A stretch of 64,000 nt of DNA from Methylopila jiangsuensis (GCF_027922305.1 NZ_BSFK01000010.1:248001-312000), one strand, 5' to 3'; counted from the stretch's first letter, positions 8,264 through 18,089 are shown. Notes: a model not told the origin generated them from the sequence alone. A program made the numbers and translations.

Positions 8264-8627
8264 GCGCGCCGTCGTTCCCGGCGGCGCCATGCCGTGATCG
8301 CAAGCCTTCTGAACCTGCCGGCGGCTTTCGCGCTGGGAGCGCGTCTGAAAATTCGAGCAGCCCGTCCGCCCGAAAAGGCCTCATGGGCGTCCAGTTCGGC
8401 GCTCTGTTGATCGTGCGGTCTTTGCTGGGCTCATCGATCTCCCTCGCCTGGAGTGGTGAGCCCTCGGGGGGAAGGGGAGGGCGATGGCGTCACGATCACG
8501 CTGCGCCGCTGAAAGCGGCGGAGCGCGACGGCCGCGAGCCGGCCTCTGGCATGACGGTTGTTCGAGCCGGCCGACCGGCTGATCCGGAATGGGAATCGGA
8601 ACCTGGCGTTGCGGCGCCTGCGTGACG
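8264..8627. other. Intergenic region downstream of bfr
   Basis: About 360 bases between the bfr terminator and the M23 peptidase stop. An 80-codon open frame (8383-8625, plus) has no ribosome site or family resemblance and is not called. A small GCGCCGCTG-AAA-style stem is present near 8510. Otherwise nothing is recognised. Confidence 0.5.
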
Positions 8628-9839
8628 TCAGTCGATCGCGGCCAGCGCCTGCCCGGCCCTCAGGAAGCGTAAGGGATTGACGGCTTCGCCGTTGACCCGC
8701 GTCTCGTAATGCAGATGCGGTCCGGTGGAGCGCCCGGTGGAGCCGACCCGGCCGAGAATGGCGCCGGGGCGGACCGTCTGGCCCTCCCGCACGGCGATCG
8801 CCGACATGTGGCCGAAGCGGGTGGAGAGCCCGCCGCCGTGGTCGATCTCCACCATCAGCCCGTAGCCGCCGGAGTAGCCGGCGGTCGTCACCCGGCCCGC
8901 CGCGGTGGCGCGGATCGGCTGGCCGATCTCGGATTCGAAGTCGATACCCGCATGAAAGGCCGGCTGGCCGAGGAAGGGGTCGACCCGCGCGCCGAACGCG
9001 CTCGACACCGACGCGCCGGACGGCGCGGGCGAGCGCAGCGGCAGCCCGTCAAGGCCGCGGCGCACGGCGCTGAGCCCGCCGATCTCCAGCGCCACCTCGC
9101 GCGCGCGCGCCTCGAAGCCGCGGGCGGCCGGCAGCGGCACGTAAGGCCCGCCACGGGAGCGGTCCGCGTCGGTCTTCGGGCCCGGCAGACCGGCTTCCGC
9201 ATAGACGTTCAGCAGCCGGCGCCGGCGCTCCGCGGTTCTGGCCGAGGCGATCTCCAGCGCGAGCGTTTGCGCCTGCTCCATGCGGTCGAGCGCGCGGGAG
9301 AGCGTCTCGGCGCGGCTCGCCGCGTCGGAGCGGCGCGTGGGCGCGTCGAGGCGCTCGAACGGGCCTCCGCGCCCGCCGAGCGGCGTGGGCTTGGCGGTGT
9401 AGGGCAGGGCGGTGGACGAGGCGGCGTCGGGCAGCGCGCCGGTGATGGCGGCGGGATCGAGGATTTCGGACAGGGTCGCCTGCCGCTTCTCCAGCGTCTC
9501 CTGCCGCCGGGCGAGCTCCTGCAGACGCTGCTCCGCGCCGGTCTGCTCCACCAGCCGGCGGGTGCGGGCCCGCTCCAGCTCGTTCTTGAGGTCCGTGATC
9601 TGGACCTCGTAGCCCGAGGCCGCGGCGCGGGCGCCCTGGCGCAGCTCCGCCACCACGGTGTCGTGGAACAGGATGTAGGCGCCGGCGGCCATGGACCAGA
9701 GGAAAGCAAGCGTGGCGAGGCCGCCCAGCGCCGCCACGCCGTGGCGCGGCAGCCGCACCGCCGTGGCCTTGCCGCCGCGCTCGAACACGATCAGATCCCC
9801 GACGGCGTTCACGCGGCGGACGGGACGGTCGATCGTCAT
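8628..9839 (-). CDS. M23 (LytM) peptidoglycan endopeptidase, membrane-anchored
   Basis: A 403-residue cell-wall metallopeptidase or LytM-like regulator. One transmembrane helix (about residues 36-58), a coiled coil (about 75-125, ELERARTRRLVEQ and following), then a C-terminal LytM domain. The zinc ligands are all present: His296 and Asp300 in HAGID, His375 and His377 in GPHLHYE, plus His344 in GHMS, so the enzyme should be active rather than degenerate. It probably cuts peptide cross-links in the periplasm. It is transcribed alone, upstream (on the minus strand) of a long untranslated gap. Confidence 0.93.
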   Translation of the reverse strand: MTIDRPVRRVNAVGDLIVFERGGKATAVRLPRHGVAALGGLATLAFLWSMAAGAYILFHDTVVAELRQGARAAASGYEVQITDLKNELERARTRRLVEQTGAEQRLQELARRQETLEKRQATLSEILDPAAITGALPDAASSTALPYTAKPTPLGGRGGPFERLDAPTRRSDAASRAETLSRALDRMEQAQTLALEIASARTAERRRRLLNVYAEAGLPGPKTDADRSRGGPYVPLPAARGFEARAREVALEIGGLSAVRRGLDGLPLRSPAPSGASVSSAFGARVDPFLGQPAFHAGIDFESEIGQPIRATAAGRVTTAGYSGGYGLMVEIDHGGGLSTRFGHMSAIAVREGQTVRPGAILGRVGSTGRSTGPHLHYETRVNGEAVNPLRFLRAGQALAAID

Positions 9840-9911
9840 GGGGGGACGGGCTCCGACAGGCAGGACCCGCCCAACCTGAACAAACAGGGTTAACCGCGCG
9901 CTAACGCGGGC

Positions 9912-10379
9912 TCAGAGCGCCTTCGCCGCGGCGAGCACCTCCTCGGCGTGGCCGTCCACCTTCACCTTGGGCCAGACGCGCGCCACGCGGCCCTCCGCGT
10001 CGATCAGCACCGTGGCGCGGATCACGCCCATGGAGATCTTGCCGTACAGGTTCTTCTCGCCATAGGCGCCATAGGCCTTGAGCATCGCCTTCTCCGCGTC
10101 GGAGGCGAGGGGGAATTCGAGGCCGTATTTCTCGCGGAAGGCGTCGTGGCTCGCGAGCCCGTCCGGCGACACGCCGATGATCTCGGCGCCGGCGGCGGCG
10201 AACTCCGCGCGCAGGCCGTTGAAGGCGATCGCCTCCCTGGTGCAGCCGCTGGTGTCGTCCTTGGGGTAGAAATAGAGCACGACCTTGCGGCCCTTGAGGT
10301 CGCCCAGCCGGATGTCGCCGCCGGTCGCAGGCAGGGTGAAGTCCGGCGCGGGCGCGCCGACGGTGAGGGCGGAGGACAT
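9912..10379 (-). CDS. bcp: Thioredoxin-dependent peroxiredoxin (Bcp/PrxQ)
   Basis: A 155-residue atypical 2-Cys or 1-Cys peroxiredoxin that reduces hydroperoxides. APDFTLPATGG and the active-site block FYPKDDTSGCTREA are clear; the peroxidatic Cys is in SGCT. The classical resolving Cys five residues later is replaced (TREAIA), so it looks like a Bcp of the one-cysteine group. Start ATG 10379 gives the usual MSSALTVG N-terminus and has a GGAGCC site upstream. It lies divergently from the AsmA-like gene, with about 150 bases between them. Confidence 0.93.
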   Translation of the reverse strand: MSSALTVGAPAPDFTLPATGGDIRLGDLKGRKVVLYFYPKDDTSGCTREAIAFNGLRAEFAAAGAEIIGVSPDGLASHDAFREKYGLEFPLASDAEKAMLKAYGAYGEKNLYGKISMGVIRATVLIDAEGRVARVWPKVKVDGHAEEVLAAAKAL

Positions 10380-10532
10380 GATCGGGCTCCTTCGGTCAGG
10401 TGTCGGACGTTCGTGGTAACCGAAGGCTTGTTCCACGTCAGCCTATGGCGGACTGTGAACCGATCGAATCACACTGCTGGAGGCGCCCGCTTCGACGCCG
10501 GGCCCCTGAGTTAAGGAGCCCCCGCTCGACTC

Positions 10533-13500
10533 ATGGCTGCGCCGAAACTGCCCGCCGTCGGACATGTCGCGACGCGACCGGACACGGCCTTGCGTAAGCG
10601 CGCGGGCCGCGCCGACGCGGCGCGCGCGCTGTCGGGCCGGCGCACGGTCCGGCTGGCGCTGGCGGGGCTCGGCGGGCTTGCGCTGACGCTCGCGGCCCTC
10701 TGGCTCGCCATCCTCTACATGCCGATCCCGGCCTCCCAAGTGGCGCCTCGGGTCTCGGCCGCGATCCAGCAGCGGCTCGGCGACGACTACGTGGTGTCGG
10801 TGGCGGACGCCGAACTGCATCGCGGCGGGCAGGGCGTGGAGCTGCGGCTGGTGGATCTCGCCATCGCCCGCAGGGACGGCCCGGTGGTGGCGGAGGCCCC
10901 GCGGGTGGAGCTGCGGGTCGACGGGCTGAGCCTGCTCACCGGCTCGGTGCGGGTGCGCTCGGTCCATGTGACGAAGCCCCGGCTCGACATGCAGTTCGAG
11001 CAGGCGGTGGGCGCGGCCTCGGTGCAGGCGGACATGCCGCGGCGCATCCGGGCCGCCATCGCCGATCTCGACCGCCTGCTGGGCCCCGACGGCGCCGCCG
11101 GCGCGCTGGAGGAGGTGGACGTCTCCGAGGCGACGGTGCGGGTCTCCGCCGCCGAGACGGCGCCGCTCTTGAACGGCGTCGACCTGCGGCTGTCGCGGGC
11201 GGCCGGCGGATCGCTGGCGCTCACCGCGTCCGCCGCCCGCAGCCACGAGCGCTGGACCACGGCGGTCACCGTCTCGGCCGAGGACGCCGCGCAGGCGCGC
11301 ACCATCGACCTCGGGCTCGAGAACGTGGACCTCGGGCCTTACGTCGCCTCCTTCGCCCGCAAGGCCGGCGCCCCCCCGCTGTCGGGACGGCTGTCCGGCC
11401 ATCTCAACGCGCGCATCGGGCCGCAGGGCAAGCTGCTGGCGGGCGACGGCCGGGTGTCTGCGCGCGCGCTTCGCGTGGCGGTGCCCGGCGAGCCGGACGG
11501 AACCGCGCTCGACTTCAGCGCCGTCGACATCGACCTCGGCTGGGACGCGGCGGCCGACGCCGTGGTGATCGAGCGCGCCGCGCTGTCCGGCTCAGGCGGG
11601 CGGGCGACCTTCGCGGGCCGGGTGCTCAGCCCCGCCGGCGACGGCGTGTGGAAGGCGACGCTGCAGGGCCGCGACGTGCTGCTGTCCGGCGGGGCCGCGG
11701 GCGAACCGCCGCTCCGGCTTGACCTTATCGCGCTCGACGCCGCCTTCGACGCCCGCGCCGGCGCGCTGGAGATCGCGCGCGGCCAGTTCATCGGCCCCAC
11801 CGCCAAGGCGGCGCTGTCCGGCGTGGTGCGCTTCGGCGCTTCGACGCCCGCGGTCCGGCTCGGGCTGGTGGCCGACCCCATGCCGGCCTCGGCGGCGAAG
11901 AAGCTGTGGCCGTTCCTCGTGGCGTCGCAGGCGCGCCAGTGGGCGCTCGAAAACGTGGCCGACGGCTCCATCGACAGCCTGACGCTCAGCCTGGACGTCC
12001 CGGCCGGGGCGCTCGCCGAAGGCGCGCCGCTGCCGGAGGGCTCCATGGCGCTGGCGGTGGCCTTCTCCAACGGGCGGTTGAGGCCGAAGCCGGGCCTGCC
12101 CTGGGTGGAGCAGAGCCGCGGCCGGGTCGAGGCCGTCGCCGGCCGCGTGGACGTGATCGTCGACCAGGGCCAGATTCCCGGCGCGAACGGCGTGCTGGCG
12201 CTCTCCAATCTCAAGTTCGAGGTGACGGAGACCGCCGCCCGTTATCCGAAGGCGGTGGCGCGGTTCGACGTGGACGGCGCGCTCGATCCGGTGCTGGCTC
12301 TGCTGTCGTCCGGCGCGCTCGGACCCAGCCCGTTGCCGGCGCGGCTCGATCCGGCGCGGACGTCCGGCAAGCTTTCCGCCGACGTCACCGTGCGGTTCGA
12401 ACTCGGCCACCCGGACGGCGAGGGACCGCCGACGCGGGTCGACCTCACCGCCGCCATCTCGGACGCGAGCTTCGCGGATGTGGCGGGGGGGCGCGGCTTC
12501 GAGAAGGGCGCCTTCACCATCCGGCTGGCGGACGGTCGCACCGACATCTCGGGCACGGGCAGCCTCGCGGGCGCGCCGGTGTCGGTGGCGGTGACGGAGG
12601 TCCAGCCCGCGCCGGATCAGCCCCGCGTCCGCCGCCTGACCGCCACCCTGAAGGCGGACGGGGCGACGCTGGAGCGCTTCGGCTTCCAGACCTTCGGGCG
12701 CTTGCGGGGGACCGCGCCGCTGGAGGCCTCGCTGTCGCTGGACGAGCCGGGCTCGCCGATTTCGGTCTCCGCCGACCTCAAGGCGCTGGCGATCGACGGC
12801 GTGGTGCCCGGTTTCCGCAAGGCGGCGGGCGATCCCGGCCGGCTGTCGCTCACCATCGCGCCCGACGGCGACCGCACCGCGATCCGCAACTTCGTGCTGG
12901 AGAGCGGCGAACGGCGCGTCCACGGCGCGCTGGCGCTGGGGCCGAAGGGCGAGCTGGTCTCGGCCTCGTTCCCCATCTACCGGCCGTCGCCCGGCGACGA
13001 CGCCCGCATCGACGTGGACAAGAGCCGCGTCGGGGCGGTGAAGGTCAGCCTGCAGGGCTCGGCGCTCGATCTGCGCCCGCTGGTGGAGATGCTGCGCGGC
13101 AAGAGCGAGGCGGCGCGAAGCGGCGGGGCGGACGCCGGGACCAAGTCCGGCGCCGGCGTGCTGCGTTCGCTCGACCTGCAGGCCAAGCTCGGCACCGGCG
13201 TCGGCTTCGGCGGCGAGGCCATGGCCGGGATCGACGCACGGCTGGCGATGCGCGACGGCAAGGTGACCGACGCCGACGGCTCGGCCCGCATCGGCGCCGG
13301 GCCGATCAGGCTCGCCACCGGCGAGGACGGCCGCTTCCGCCTCACGGGCGACGACGCCGGCGCGCTGTTCCGCTTCGCCGATCTCTACGGCCGGATCGAG
13401 GGCGGCCGCTACGACCTGTCCGCCTCGCTCGTGGGCGGTCCGGGGCTGCTCCGGGTGCGCGACTTCGCCGTGCGCAACGAGGCGGCGATCGCGCGCGTGC

Positions 13501-13955
13501 AGCAGACCGCCGCCGGGGCCAGGGGGGGCGAGGCCGGCGCCACGCGCTTCGACCGGCTGCGGGTCGCCTTCGTGGAGGGCGACGGCCGCGTCGACATCCG
13601 GGAGGCGGCGCTCGCCGGCCCGCAGTATGGCGCGACGCTGGAGGGGCAGGTGGACTACGCCGGCGACCGGGTGGCGCTGGTGGGAACCTTCGTGCCCGCC
13701 TACGCGCTCAACAACTTCTTCGCCCGGCTGCCGCTGATCGGCGGCCTGCTGGGCGGCGACCGCAACGGAGGCCTCGTGGGCGTCACCTTCCGGGTGACCG
13801 GCAAGACCGGCGCCCCCACCATCACCGTCAATCCGGTCTCGGCGGTGGCGCCCGGCGCCCTGCGCAAGATGTTCGAGTTCCGCCGCCAGGACGCCGGGAC
13901 GACGGGAAGCGCGCCGGCGGACCCTGCGCCCGCTCCCGCGCCCGGCCGGCGCTGA
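10533..13955 (+). CDS. AsmA/YhdP-like outer-membrane transport protein (DUF3971-type)
   Basis: A 1140-residue protein with one N-terminal transmembrane helix (about residues 38-62, LALAGLGGLALTLAALWL) followed by a very long beta-rich region typical of the AsmA superfamily, whose members bridge the inner and outer membranes and carry phospholipids (family knowledge). The C-terminal part (YALNNFFARLPLIGGLLGG) is the conserved AsmA-like C-terminal block. The same bcp-AsmA-tyrS order occurs in other Rhizobiales, as I recall. ATG 10533 is the first start; the alternative Met residues lie too close to the helix to matter. Confidence 0.85.
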   Translation: MAAPKLPAVGHVATRPDTALRKRAGRADAARALSGRRTVRLALAGLGGLALTLAALWLAILYMPIPASQVAPRVSAAIQQRLGDDYVVSVADAELHRGGQGVELRLVDLAIARRDGPVVAEAPRVELRVDGLSLLTGSVRVRSVHVTKPRLDMQFEQAVGAASVQADMPRRIRAAIADLDRLLGPDGAAGALEEVDVSEATVRVSAAETAPLLNGVDLRLSRAAGGSLALTASAARSHERWTTAVTVSAEDAAQARTIDLGLENVDLGPYVASFARKAGAPPLSGRLSGHLNARIGPQGKLLAGDGRVSARALRVAVPGEPDGTALDFSAVDIDLGWDAAADAVVIERAALSGSGGRATFAGRVLSPAGDGVWKATLQGRDVLLSGGAAGEPPLRLDLIALDAAFDARAGALEIARGQFIGPTAKAALSGVVRFGASTPAVRLGLVADPMPASAAKKLWPFLVASQARQWALENVADGSIDSLTLSLDVPAGALAEGAPLPEGSMALAVAFSNGRLRPKPGLPWVEQSRGRVEAVAGRVDVIVDQGQIPGANGVLALSNLKFEVTETAARYPKAVARFDVDGALDPVLALLSSGALGPSPLPARLDPARTSGKLSADVTVRFELGHPDGEGPPTRVDLTAAISDASFADVAGGRGFEKGAFTIRLADGRTDISGTGSLAGAPVSVAVTEVQPAPDQPRVRRLTATLKADGATLERFGFQTFGRLRGTAPLEASLSLDEPGSPISVSADLKALAIDGVVPGFRKAAGDPGRLSLTIAPDGDRTAIRNFVLESGERRVHGALALGPKGELVSASFPIYRPSPGDDARIDVDKSRVGAVKVSLQGSALDLRPLVEMLRGKSEAARSGGADAGTKSGAGVLRSLDLQAKLGTGVGFGGEAMAGIDARLAMRDGKVTDADGSARIGAGPIRLATGEDGRFRLTGDDAGALFRFADLYGRIEGGRYDLSASLVGGPGLLRVRDFAVRNEAAIARVQQTAAGARGGEAGATRFDRLRVAFVEGDGRVDIREAALAGPQYGATLEGQVDYAGDRVALVGTFVPAYALNNFFARLPLIGGLLGGDRNGGLVGVTFRVTGKTGAPTITVNPVSAVAPGALRKMFEFRRQDAGTTGSAPADPAPAPAPGRR

Positions 13956-13969
13956 GGCTGGGCCTCAGC
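13951..13969. terminator. Symmetric hairpin covering two convergent stop codons
   Basis: GCTGAGGC and GCCTCAGC pair around TGG. The plus-strand stop of the AsmA-like gene (13953-13955) and the minus-strand stop of tyrS (13965-13967) both lie in the stem. No T-run follows on either strand, so the role as a bidirectional terminator is inferred from position. Confidence 0.45.
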
Positions 13970-15236
13970 CCTTCGGCTTCAGCAGCACGTGCTTCTTGCG
14001 GCCGAGCGAAAGCTTGATCACGCCTTCGGGCGTGAGATCGGCTTCCGTGAGGACGGCGCGCTCGTCGGTCACGGGGCGGTCGTTCACCCGGAGGCCGCCG
14101 CCCTTGACCTGGCGGCGGGCCTCGCCGTTGGAGGCGACGAGCCTCGCGATCTCCGCGAAGGCCGAGAGCACGCCGAGGCCGGCCTGGAGCGTCGCCGCCT
14201 CCACCTCCACCGTCGGCAGGGTGTCGGCCAGCGCGCCCTCCTCGAAGGTCTTGCGGGCGGTGGCCGCGGCCTCCTCGGCGGCCGCGCGGCCGTGGACGAG
14301 GGCGGTGGCCTCCGTCGCCAGCGCCTTCTTGGCCTCGTTGATCTCGGCGCCGCCCAGCGCTCCGAGCCGGTCGATCTCGTCGAGGGGGAGGTCCGTGAAC
14401 AGCTTCAGGAAGCGGACGACGTCCTCGTCCTCGGTGTTGCGCCAGTACTGCCAGAACACGTAAGGGCTCGCCATGTCGGCGTTCAGCCACACGGCGCCGC
14501 CGGCGGTCTTGCCCATCTTGGCGCCCGAGGCGGTGGTGATGAGCGGGCAGGTGAGGGCGAACACGCCGGCGCCGTCCACCCGGCGGGCGAGCTCGATGCC
14601 GTTGACGATGTTGCCCCACTGGTCCGAGCCGCCCATCTGCAGCCGGCAGCCGTAGCGCCGGTTCAGCTCCAGGAAGTCGTAGGCCTGCAGGATCATGTAG
14701 TTGAATTCGAGGAAGGAGAACGGCTGCTCCTGCGCCAGCCGGTTCTTCACGCTGTCGAAGGACAGCATGCGGTTGACCGAGAAATGCCGGCCGATCTCCC
14801 GCAGGAACGGCACGTACTCCAGCCGGTCCAGCCACTCGGCGTTGTCCACCATCACGGCGTCGGTCGGCCCGTCGCCGAAGGTCATGAACTGCTGGAACAC
14901 CTGCTTGATCGAGGCCTTGTTGGCCGCGATCTGGGCGTCGTCCAGCAGCGGGCGCTGGGTGTCCCTGAAGGAGGGATCGCCGATCTTGGTGGTGCCGCCG
15001 CCCATGAGCACGATCGGCCGGTGGCCGGTCTGCTGCAGCCGGCGCAGCATCATGATGTTGGCCATGTGGCCCACATGCAGGCTCGGCGCGGTCAGGTCGT
15101 AGCCGATGTAGGCGGTGACCACGCCCTCGCTCGCAAGCTGGTCCAGCGCGGCCGCGTCGGACGCCTGGTGGATCTGGCCGCGCTCTTCGAGCAGGCGCAG
15201 GACATCGGAGCGGTACGTGGTCATGGGCAGGCTCAT
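13965..15236 (-). CDS. tyrS: Tyrosyl-tRNA synthetase
   Basis: A class I aminoacyl-tRNA synthetase of about 423 residues that charges tRNA-Tyr. The HIGH-type motif is HVGH, tyrosine recognition is in YIGYD and [10 protein letters not shown], and the KMSKS-type loop is KMGKT. The C-terminal S4 RNA-binding domain ends the protein ([12 protein letters not shown]). The start is taken as ATG 15236; 15224 (MTTYRSD) and 15245 are in frame, and no clear ribosome site separates them. It is convergent with the AsmA-like gene. Confidence 0.96.
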   Translation of the reverse strand: MSLPMTTYRSDVLRLLEERGQIHQASDAAALDQLASEGVVTAYIGYDLTAPSLHVGHMANIMMLRRLQQTGHRPIVLMGGGTTKIGDPSFRDTQRPLLDDAQIAANKASIKQVFQQFMTFGDGPTDAVMVDNAEWLDRLEYVPFLREIGRHFSVNRMLSFDSVKNRLAQEQPFSFLEFNYMILQAYDFLELNRRYGCRLQMGGSDQWGNIVNGIELARRVDGAGVFALTCPLITTASGAKMGKTAGGAVWLNADMASPYVFWQYWRNTEDEDVVRFLKLFTDLPLDEIDRLGALGGAEINEAKKALATEATALVHGRAAAEEAAATARKTFEEGALADTLPTVEVEAATLQAGLGVLSAFAEIARLVASNGEARRQVKGGGLRVNDRPVTDERAVLTEADLTPEGVIKLSLGRKKHVLLKPKG

Positions 15237-15458
15237 CACGCGCATTCAGGCTTGGTGCGCCGCGTGTGTAGCAGGTTCGGGCCTGGAATCCACGCAGGGC
15301 GAGGCCCACGGGCCCGAGGGCGGAAACCCCGGGGCGGTCGTAACGCGGCGAGGGGGAGGGCTCGCAGGAACGTCACGAACAGAGACAGCGCCCCACCAGA
15401 TTTCCGGCGCGCCCCACCTTGATATAATGCCTAGTAATCTCTCGCCTATTTAAAGGCA

Positions 15459-15534
15459 TGGCGCTCCCTAGGGGACTCGAACCCCTGTTTTCGCCGTGAG
15501 AGGGCGACGTCCTAGACCGCTAGACGAAGGGAGC
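15459..15534 (-). tRNA. tRNA-Glu (anticodon CTC)
   Basis: On the minus strand a full cloverleaf is readable: acceptor GCTCCCT/AGGGAGC, anticodon stem TCGCC/GGCGA with loop CTCTCAC (anticodon CTC, reads GAG), T arm CAGGGG-TTCGAGT-CCCCTA, discriminator G and an encoded CCA at 15461-15459. It stands alone between tyrS and the small membrane protein gene. Confidence 0.95.
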
Positions 15535-15637
15535 AGCGGAGAGGCGCTTCCTATAACCGCGGCCCGGCCGGGCCGCAAGCGCCTGCGCTGACATTTTGCA
15601 GCGCAGGCTGTGGAAAACCTTGAAAAGGCCGTCCCCT

Positions 15638-16024
15638 TCACCGCAGGGGCGCGGCGGCGGGGGCGCCGGGAGCGAGGTCGAGGCGGCCGAGCTCCTTCAG
15701 GGTGGCGGCGTCGAACAGGCGGAGCGACGTGCGGCCGTCCTGCTCCACGGTCACAATCAGGCGCCCCGAATCGGCGGCGGTGGCGACCACGCGGGCGCCC
15801 TCGGGCAGGGCGATCGCCGCATGGGCGGCGCCGGCCTCGGCCTGCTTCGACTTGACGACCCGGTAGACGATGGCCGACATGACGGCGAGAAAGCCGACGC
15901 CCATGGTCAGCCCGCCGATCAGGAACAGCCGCCGAAGGCGCTGATAGACCTGCGCGATGCGGGGATCGTCGTCGTCCGCGACCTCGTCCGCAACCGGGCC
16001 GTTGGGCCCTCCGAGCGCCGTCAT
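15638..16024 (-). CDS. Small membrane protein (DUF6476-like)
   Basis: A 128-residue protein with an acidic N-terminus (VADEVADDDDPRI), one transmembrane helix (about residues 34-56) and a periplasmic beta-rich tail (ARVVATAADSGRLIVTVEQD). It resembles short proteins, annotated as DUF6476 in Rhizobiales, that sit divergently from rluD; the function is unknown. ATG 16024 is supported because longer readings run into rluD coding sequence. Its start codon overlaps the rluD start by two bases in opposite orientation (CATG). Confidence 0.7.
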   Translation of the reverse strand: MTALGGPNGPVADEVADDDDPRIAQVYQRLRRLFLIGGLTMGVGFLAVMSAIVYRVVKSKQAEAGAAHAAIALPEGARVVATAADSGRLIVTVEQDGRTSLRLFDAATLKELGRLDLAPGAPAAAPLR

Positions 16025-17027
16025 GTCTTTCGTCCTCTCATCCGCCGATGGTCCGCGCGCCGTCTCCGTGGCCGCCGGCCCCGACGAGGGCGGGCAGCGG
16101 CTGGACCGGTTCCTCGCGGCGCGCCTGCCCGAATTCTCCCGCGCCCGGCTCCAGGCGCTGATGCGCGAGGGCGCGGTGTCCGCGGGCGGCCGGACGCTAG
16201 TGGACCCCTCCGCGCGGGTCAACGCGGGCGAGACCTACGTGGTGGCGGCCCCGCCGCCGGCCCCGGCCGAGCCTGTGGGGCAGGACATCCCGCTGACGGT
16301 GGCGTTCGAGGACGCGCATCTCATCGTCATCGACAAGCCGGCGGGCCTCGTGGTGCACCCGGCGGCCGGCCACGCCGACGGCACGCTGGTCAACGCGCTG
16401 ATCAACCATTGCGGCGCGAGCCTGTCGGGGGTCGGCGGCGTGGCCCGGCCGGGCATCGTCCACCGGCTCGACAAGGACACCTCCGGCCTGCTGGTGGTGG
16501 CGAAGCACGACGCCGCCCATCGGGCCTTGAGCGCCCAGTTCGCCGATCACGGCCGCACCGGGCCGCTGGTCCGGTCCTACCGGGCGCTGGTCTGGGGCCT
16601 GCCGTCGCGCCCCCGCGGCACGGTGGACGCCCCCCTCGGCCGCTCCGAGCGCAACCGGGAAAAGATCGCCGTGCGGGCCGACGGGCGCGAGGCCATCACC
16701 CATTGGGAGGTTCTGGAGCGGTTCGAGGCCGCGGGCGCGAGCCTGATGGAGTGCCGGCTGGAGACCGGCCGCACCCACCAGATCCGCGTGCACATGGCGA
16801 GCATAGGCCATCCGCTGCTGGGCGACATGGTCTACGGCGCCTCGCACCGCACCAAGGCCGCCCGGCTGTCGGACGAGGGCCGGGACGCGCTCGCCGCGCT
16901 GAACCGGCAGGCGCTGCATGCGGCGGAGCTCGGCTTCGCCCATCCGGTCACGGGCGAGGAGCTTCATTTCGAGAGCCCCTTGCCGGACGACCTCACGCGC
17001 ATGACATCCGCCCTGGAGACCCAATGA
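16023..17027 (+). CDS. rluD: 23S rRNA pseudouridine synthase, RluD family
   Basis: A 334-residue RluA/RluD-family enzyme that isomerises uridines in helix 69 of 23S rRNA. An N-terminal S4 domain (residues ~20-80, GQRLDRFLAARLPE) precedes the catalytic domain; HRLDKDTSG contains the catalytic Asp150, and ETGRTHQIRVH is the second family motif. ATG 16023 is the family start and overlaps the divergent small membrane gene by two bases. The downstream rpoH neighbour is a recurrent alphaproteobacterial arrangement. RluC-like specificity is possible but length and S4 domain favour RluD. Confidence 0.93.
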   Translation: MSFVLSSADGPRAVSVAAGPDEGGQRLDRFLAARLPEFSRARLQALMREGAVSAGGRTLVDPSARVNAGETYVVAAPPPAPAEPVGQDIPLTVAFEDAHLIVIDKPAGLVVHPAAGHADGTLVNALINHCGASLSGVGGVARPGIVHRLDKDTSGLLVVAKHDAAHRALSAQFADHGRTGPLVRSYRALVWGLPSRPRGTVDAPLGRSERNREKIAVRADGREAITHWEVLERFEAAGASLMECRLETGRTHQIRVHMASIGHPLLGDMVYGASHRTKAARLSDEGRDALAALNRQALHAAELGFAHPVTGEELHFESPLPDDLTRMTSALETQ

Positions 17028-17178
17028 GCCATGCATAAACGCACGTCAGCGTGAAGCGGATTTGACACCATTCCGCCGCGCTGGCGCGTTACTGTCTCGG
17101 AAAGTGCGATCGGCGCATGAGGCGCAATCGCGGCGGGGCCTGCCGGACATCGGGGGTCCCAGTTCGAAGGAGACGCCC

Positions 17179-18060
17179 ATGGCTTCGGCCGCCTTGCCCC
17201 TTCTTGTCAGCGATTCCGGTCTGTCGAAGTATCTCGACGAGATCCGCAAGTTCCCCATGCTCGAGCCGCAGGAGGAGTACATGCTCGCCAAGCGCTGGCG
17301 CGAGCATGGCGACCGCGACGCGGCCCACCGGCTCGTCACCAGCCATTTGAGGCTCGTGGCCAAGATCGCCATGGGCTATCGCGGCTACGGCCTGCCGATC
17401 GGCGAGGTGGTGTCCGAGGGCAATGTGGGCCTGATGCAGGCGGTGAAGCGGTTCGAGCCGGACAAGGGCTTCCGCCTCGCCACCTACGCCATGTGGTGGA
17501 TCCGCGCCTCGATCCAGGAGTACATCCTGCGCTCGTGGTCGCTGGTGAAGATGGGCACCACCGCGAACCAGAAGAAGCTGTTCTTCAACCTGCGCAAGGC
17601 CAAGAGCCAGATCTCCGCGCTGGAGGACGGCGACCTGAAGCCCGATCAGGTGAAGCAGATCGCCACCAAACTCGGCGTCGGCGAGCAGGACGTGATCGAC
17701 ATGAACCGCCGTCTCGGCGGCGACGCCTCGCTCAACGCGCCGCTGCGCGAGGACGAGGGCTCGTCCGAGTGGCAGGACTGGCTGGTGGACGACAGCGACA
17801 GCCAGGAGAGCCGCCTCGCCGAGAACGAGGAGCTGGACAACCGCCGCAAGGCGCTGTCGGGCGCGCTCACCGTGCTGAACGACCGCGAACGCCGCATCTT
17901 CGAGGCGCGCCGCCTCGCCGACGACCCGCTGACGCTGGAGGAGCTGTCCTCCGAGTTCGGCGTCAGCCGCGAGCGCGTGCGCCAGATTGAGGTCCGCGCC
18001 TTCGAGAAGGTGCAGGACGCGGTGCGCAAGAACGTGGCGCAGATCGAGGCCCGCGCCTGA
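17179..18060 (+). CDS. rpoH: RNA polymerase heat-shock sigma factor RpoH (sigma-32)
   Basis: A 293-residue group 3 sigma factor that directs heat-shock transcription. Region 2 is clear (VVSEGNVGLMQAVKRF, YAMWWIRASIQEYIL), the RpoH box NQKKLFFNLRK lies at residues 130-140, and region 4 has ERRIFEARRL and VSRERVRQIE. Start ATG 17179 has GAAGGAGA upstream; longer readings to 17062 extend into the leader. The 150-base leader contains a TTGACA at 17062-17067 without a good -10 partner. A strong terminator follows. Alphaproteobacteria often carry two rpoH copies; only this one is visible. Confidence 0.96.
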   Translation: MASAALPLLVSDSGLSKYLDEIRKFPMLEPQEEYMLAKRWREHGDRDAAHRLVTSHLRLVAKIAMGYRGYGLPIGEVVSEGNVGLMQAVKRFEPDKGFRLATYAMWWIRASIQEYILRSWSLVKMGTTANQKKLFFNLRKAKSQISALEDGDLKPDQVKQIATKLGVGEQDVIDMNRRLGGDASLNAPLREDEGSSEWQDWLVDDSDSQESRLAENEELDNRRKALSGALTVLNDRERRIFEARRLADDPLTLEELSSEFGVSRERVRQIEVRAFEKVQDAVRKNVAQIEARA

Positions 18061-18089
18061 GGGCTTGGTCACGGTGCGTGACGATAGCG

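Noticed and set aside
8383-8625. 80-codon plus-strand open frame after bfr
   Set aside because: It lacks a ribosome site, signal or domain and lies in a stretch where chance open frames are expected at this GC.
17062-17067. TTGACA before rpoH as a promoter -35
   Set aside because: The only AT-leaning hexamer downstream is at about 22 bases, too far for a housekeeping promoter.
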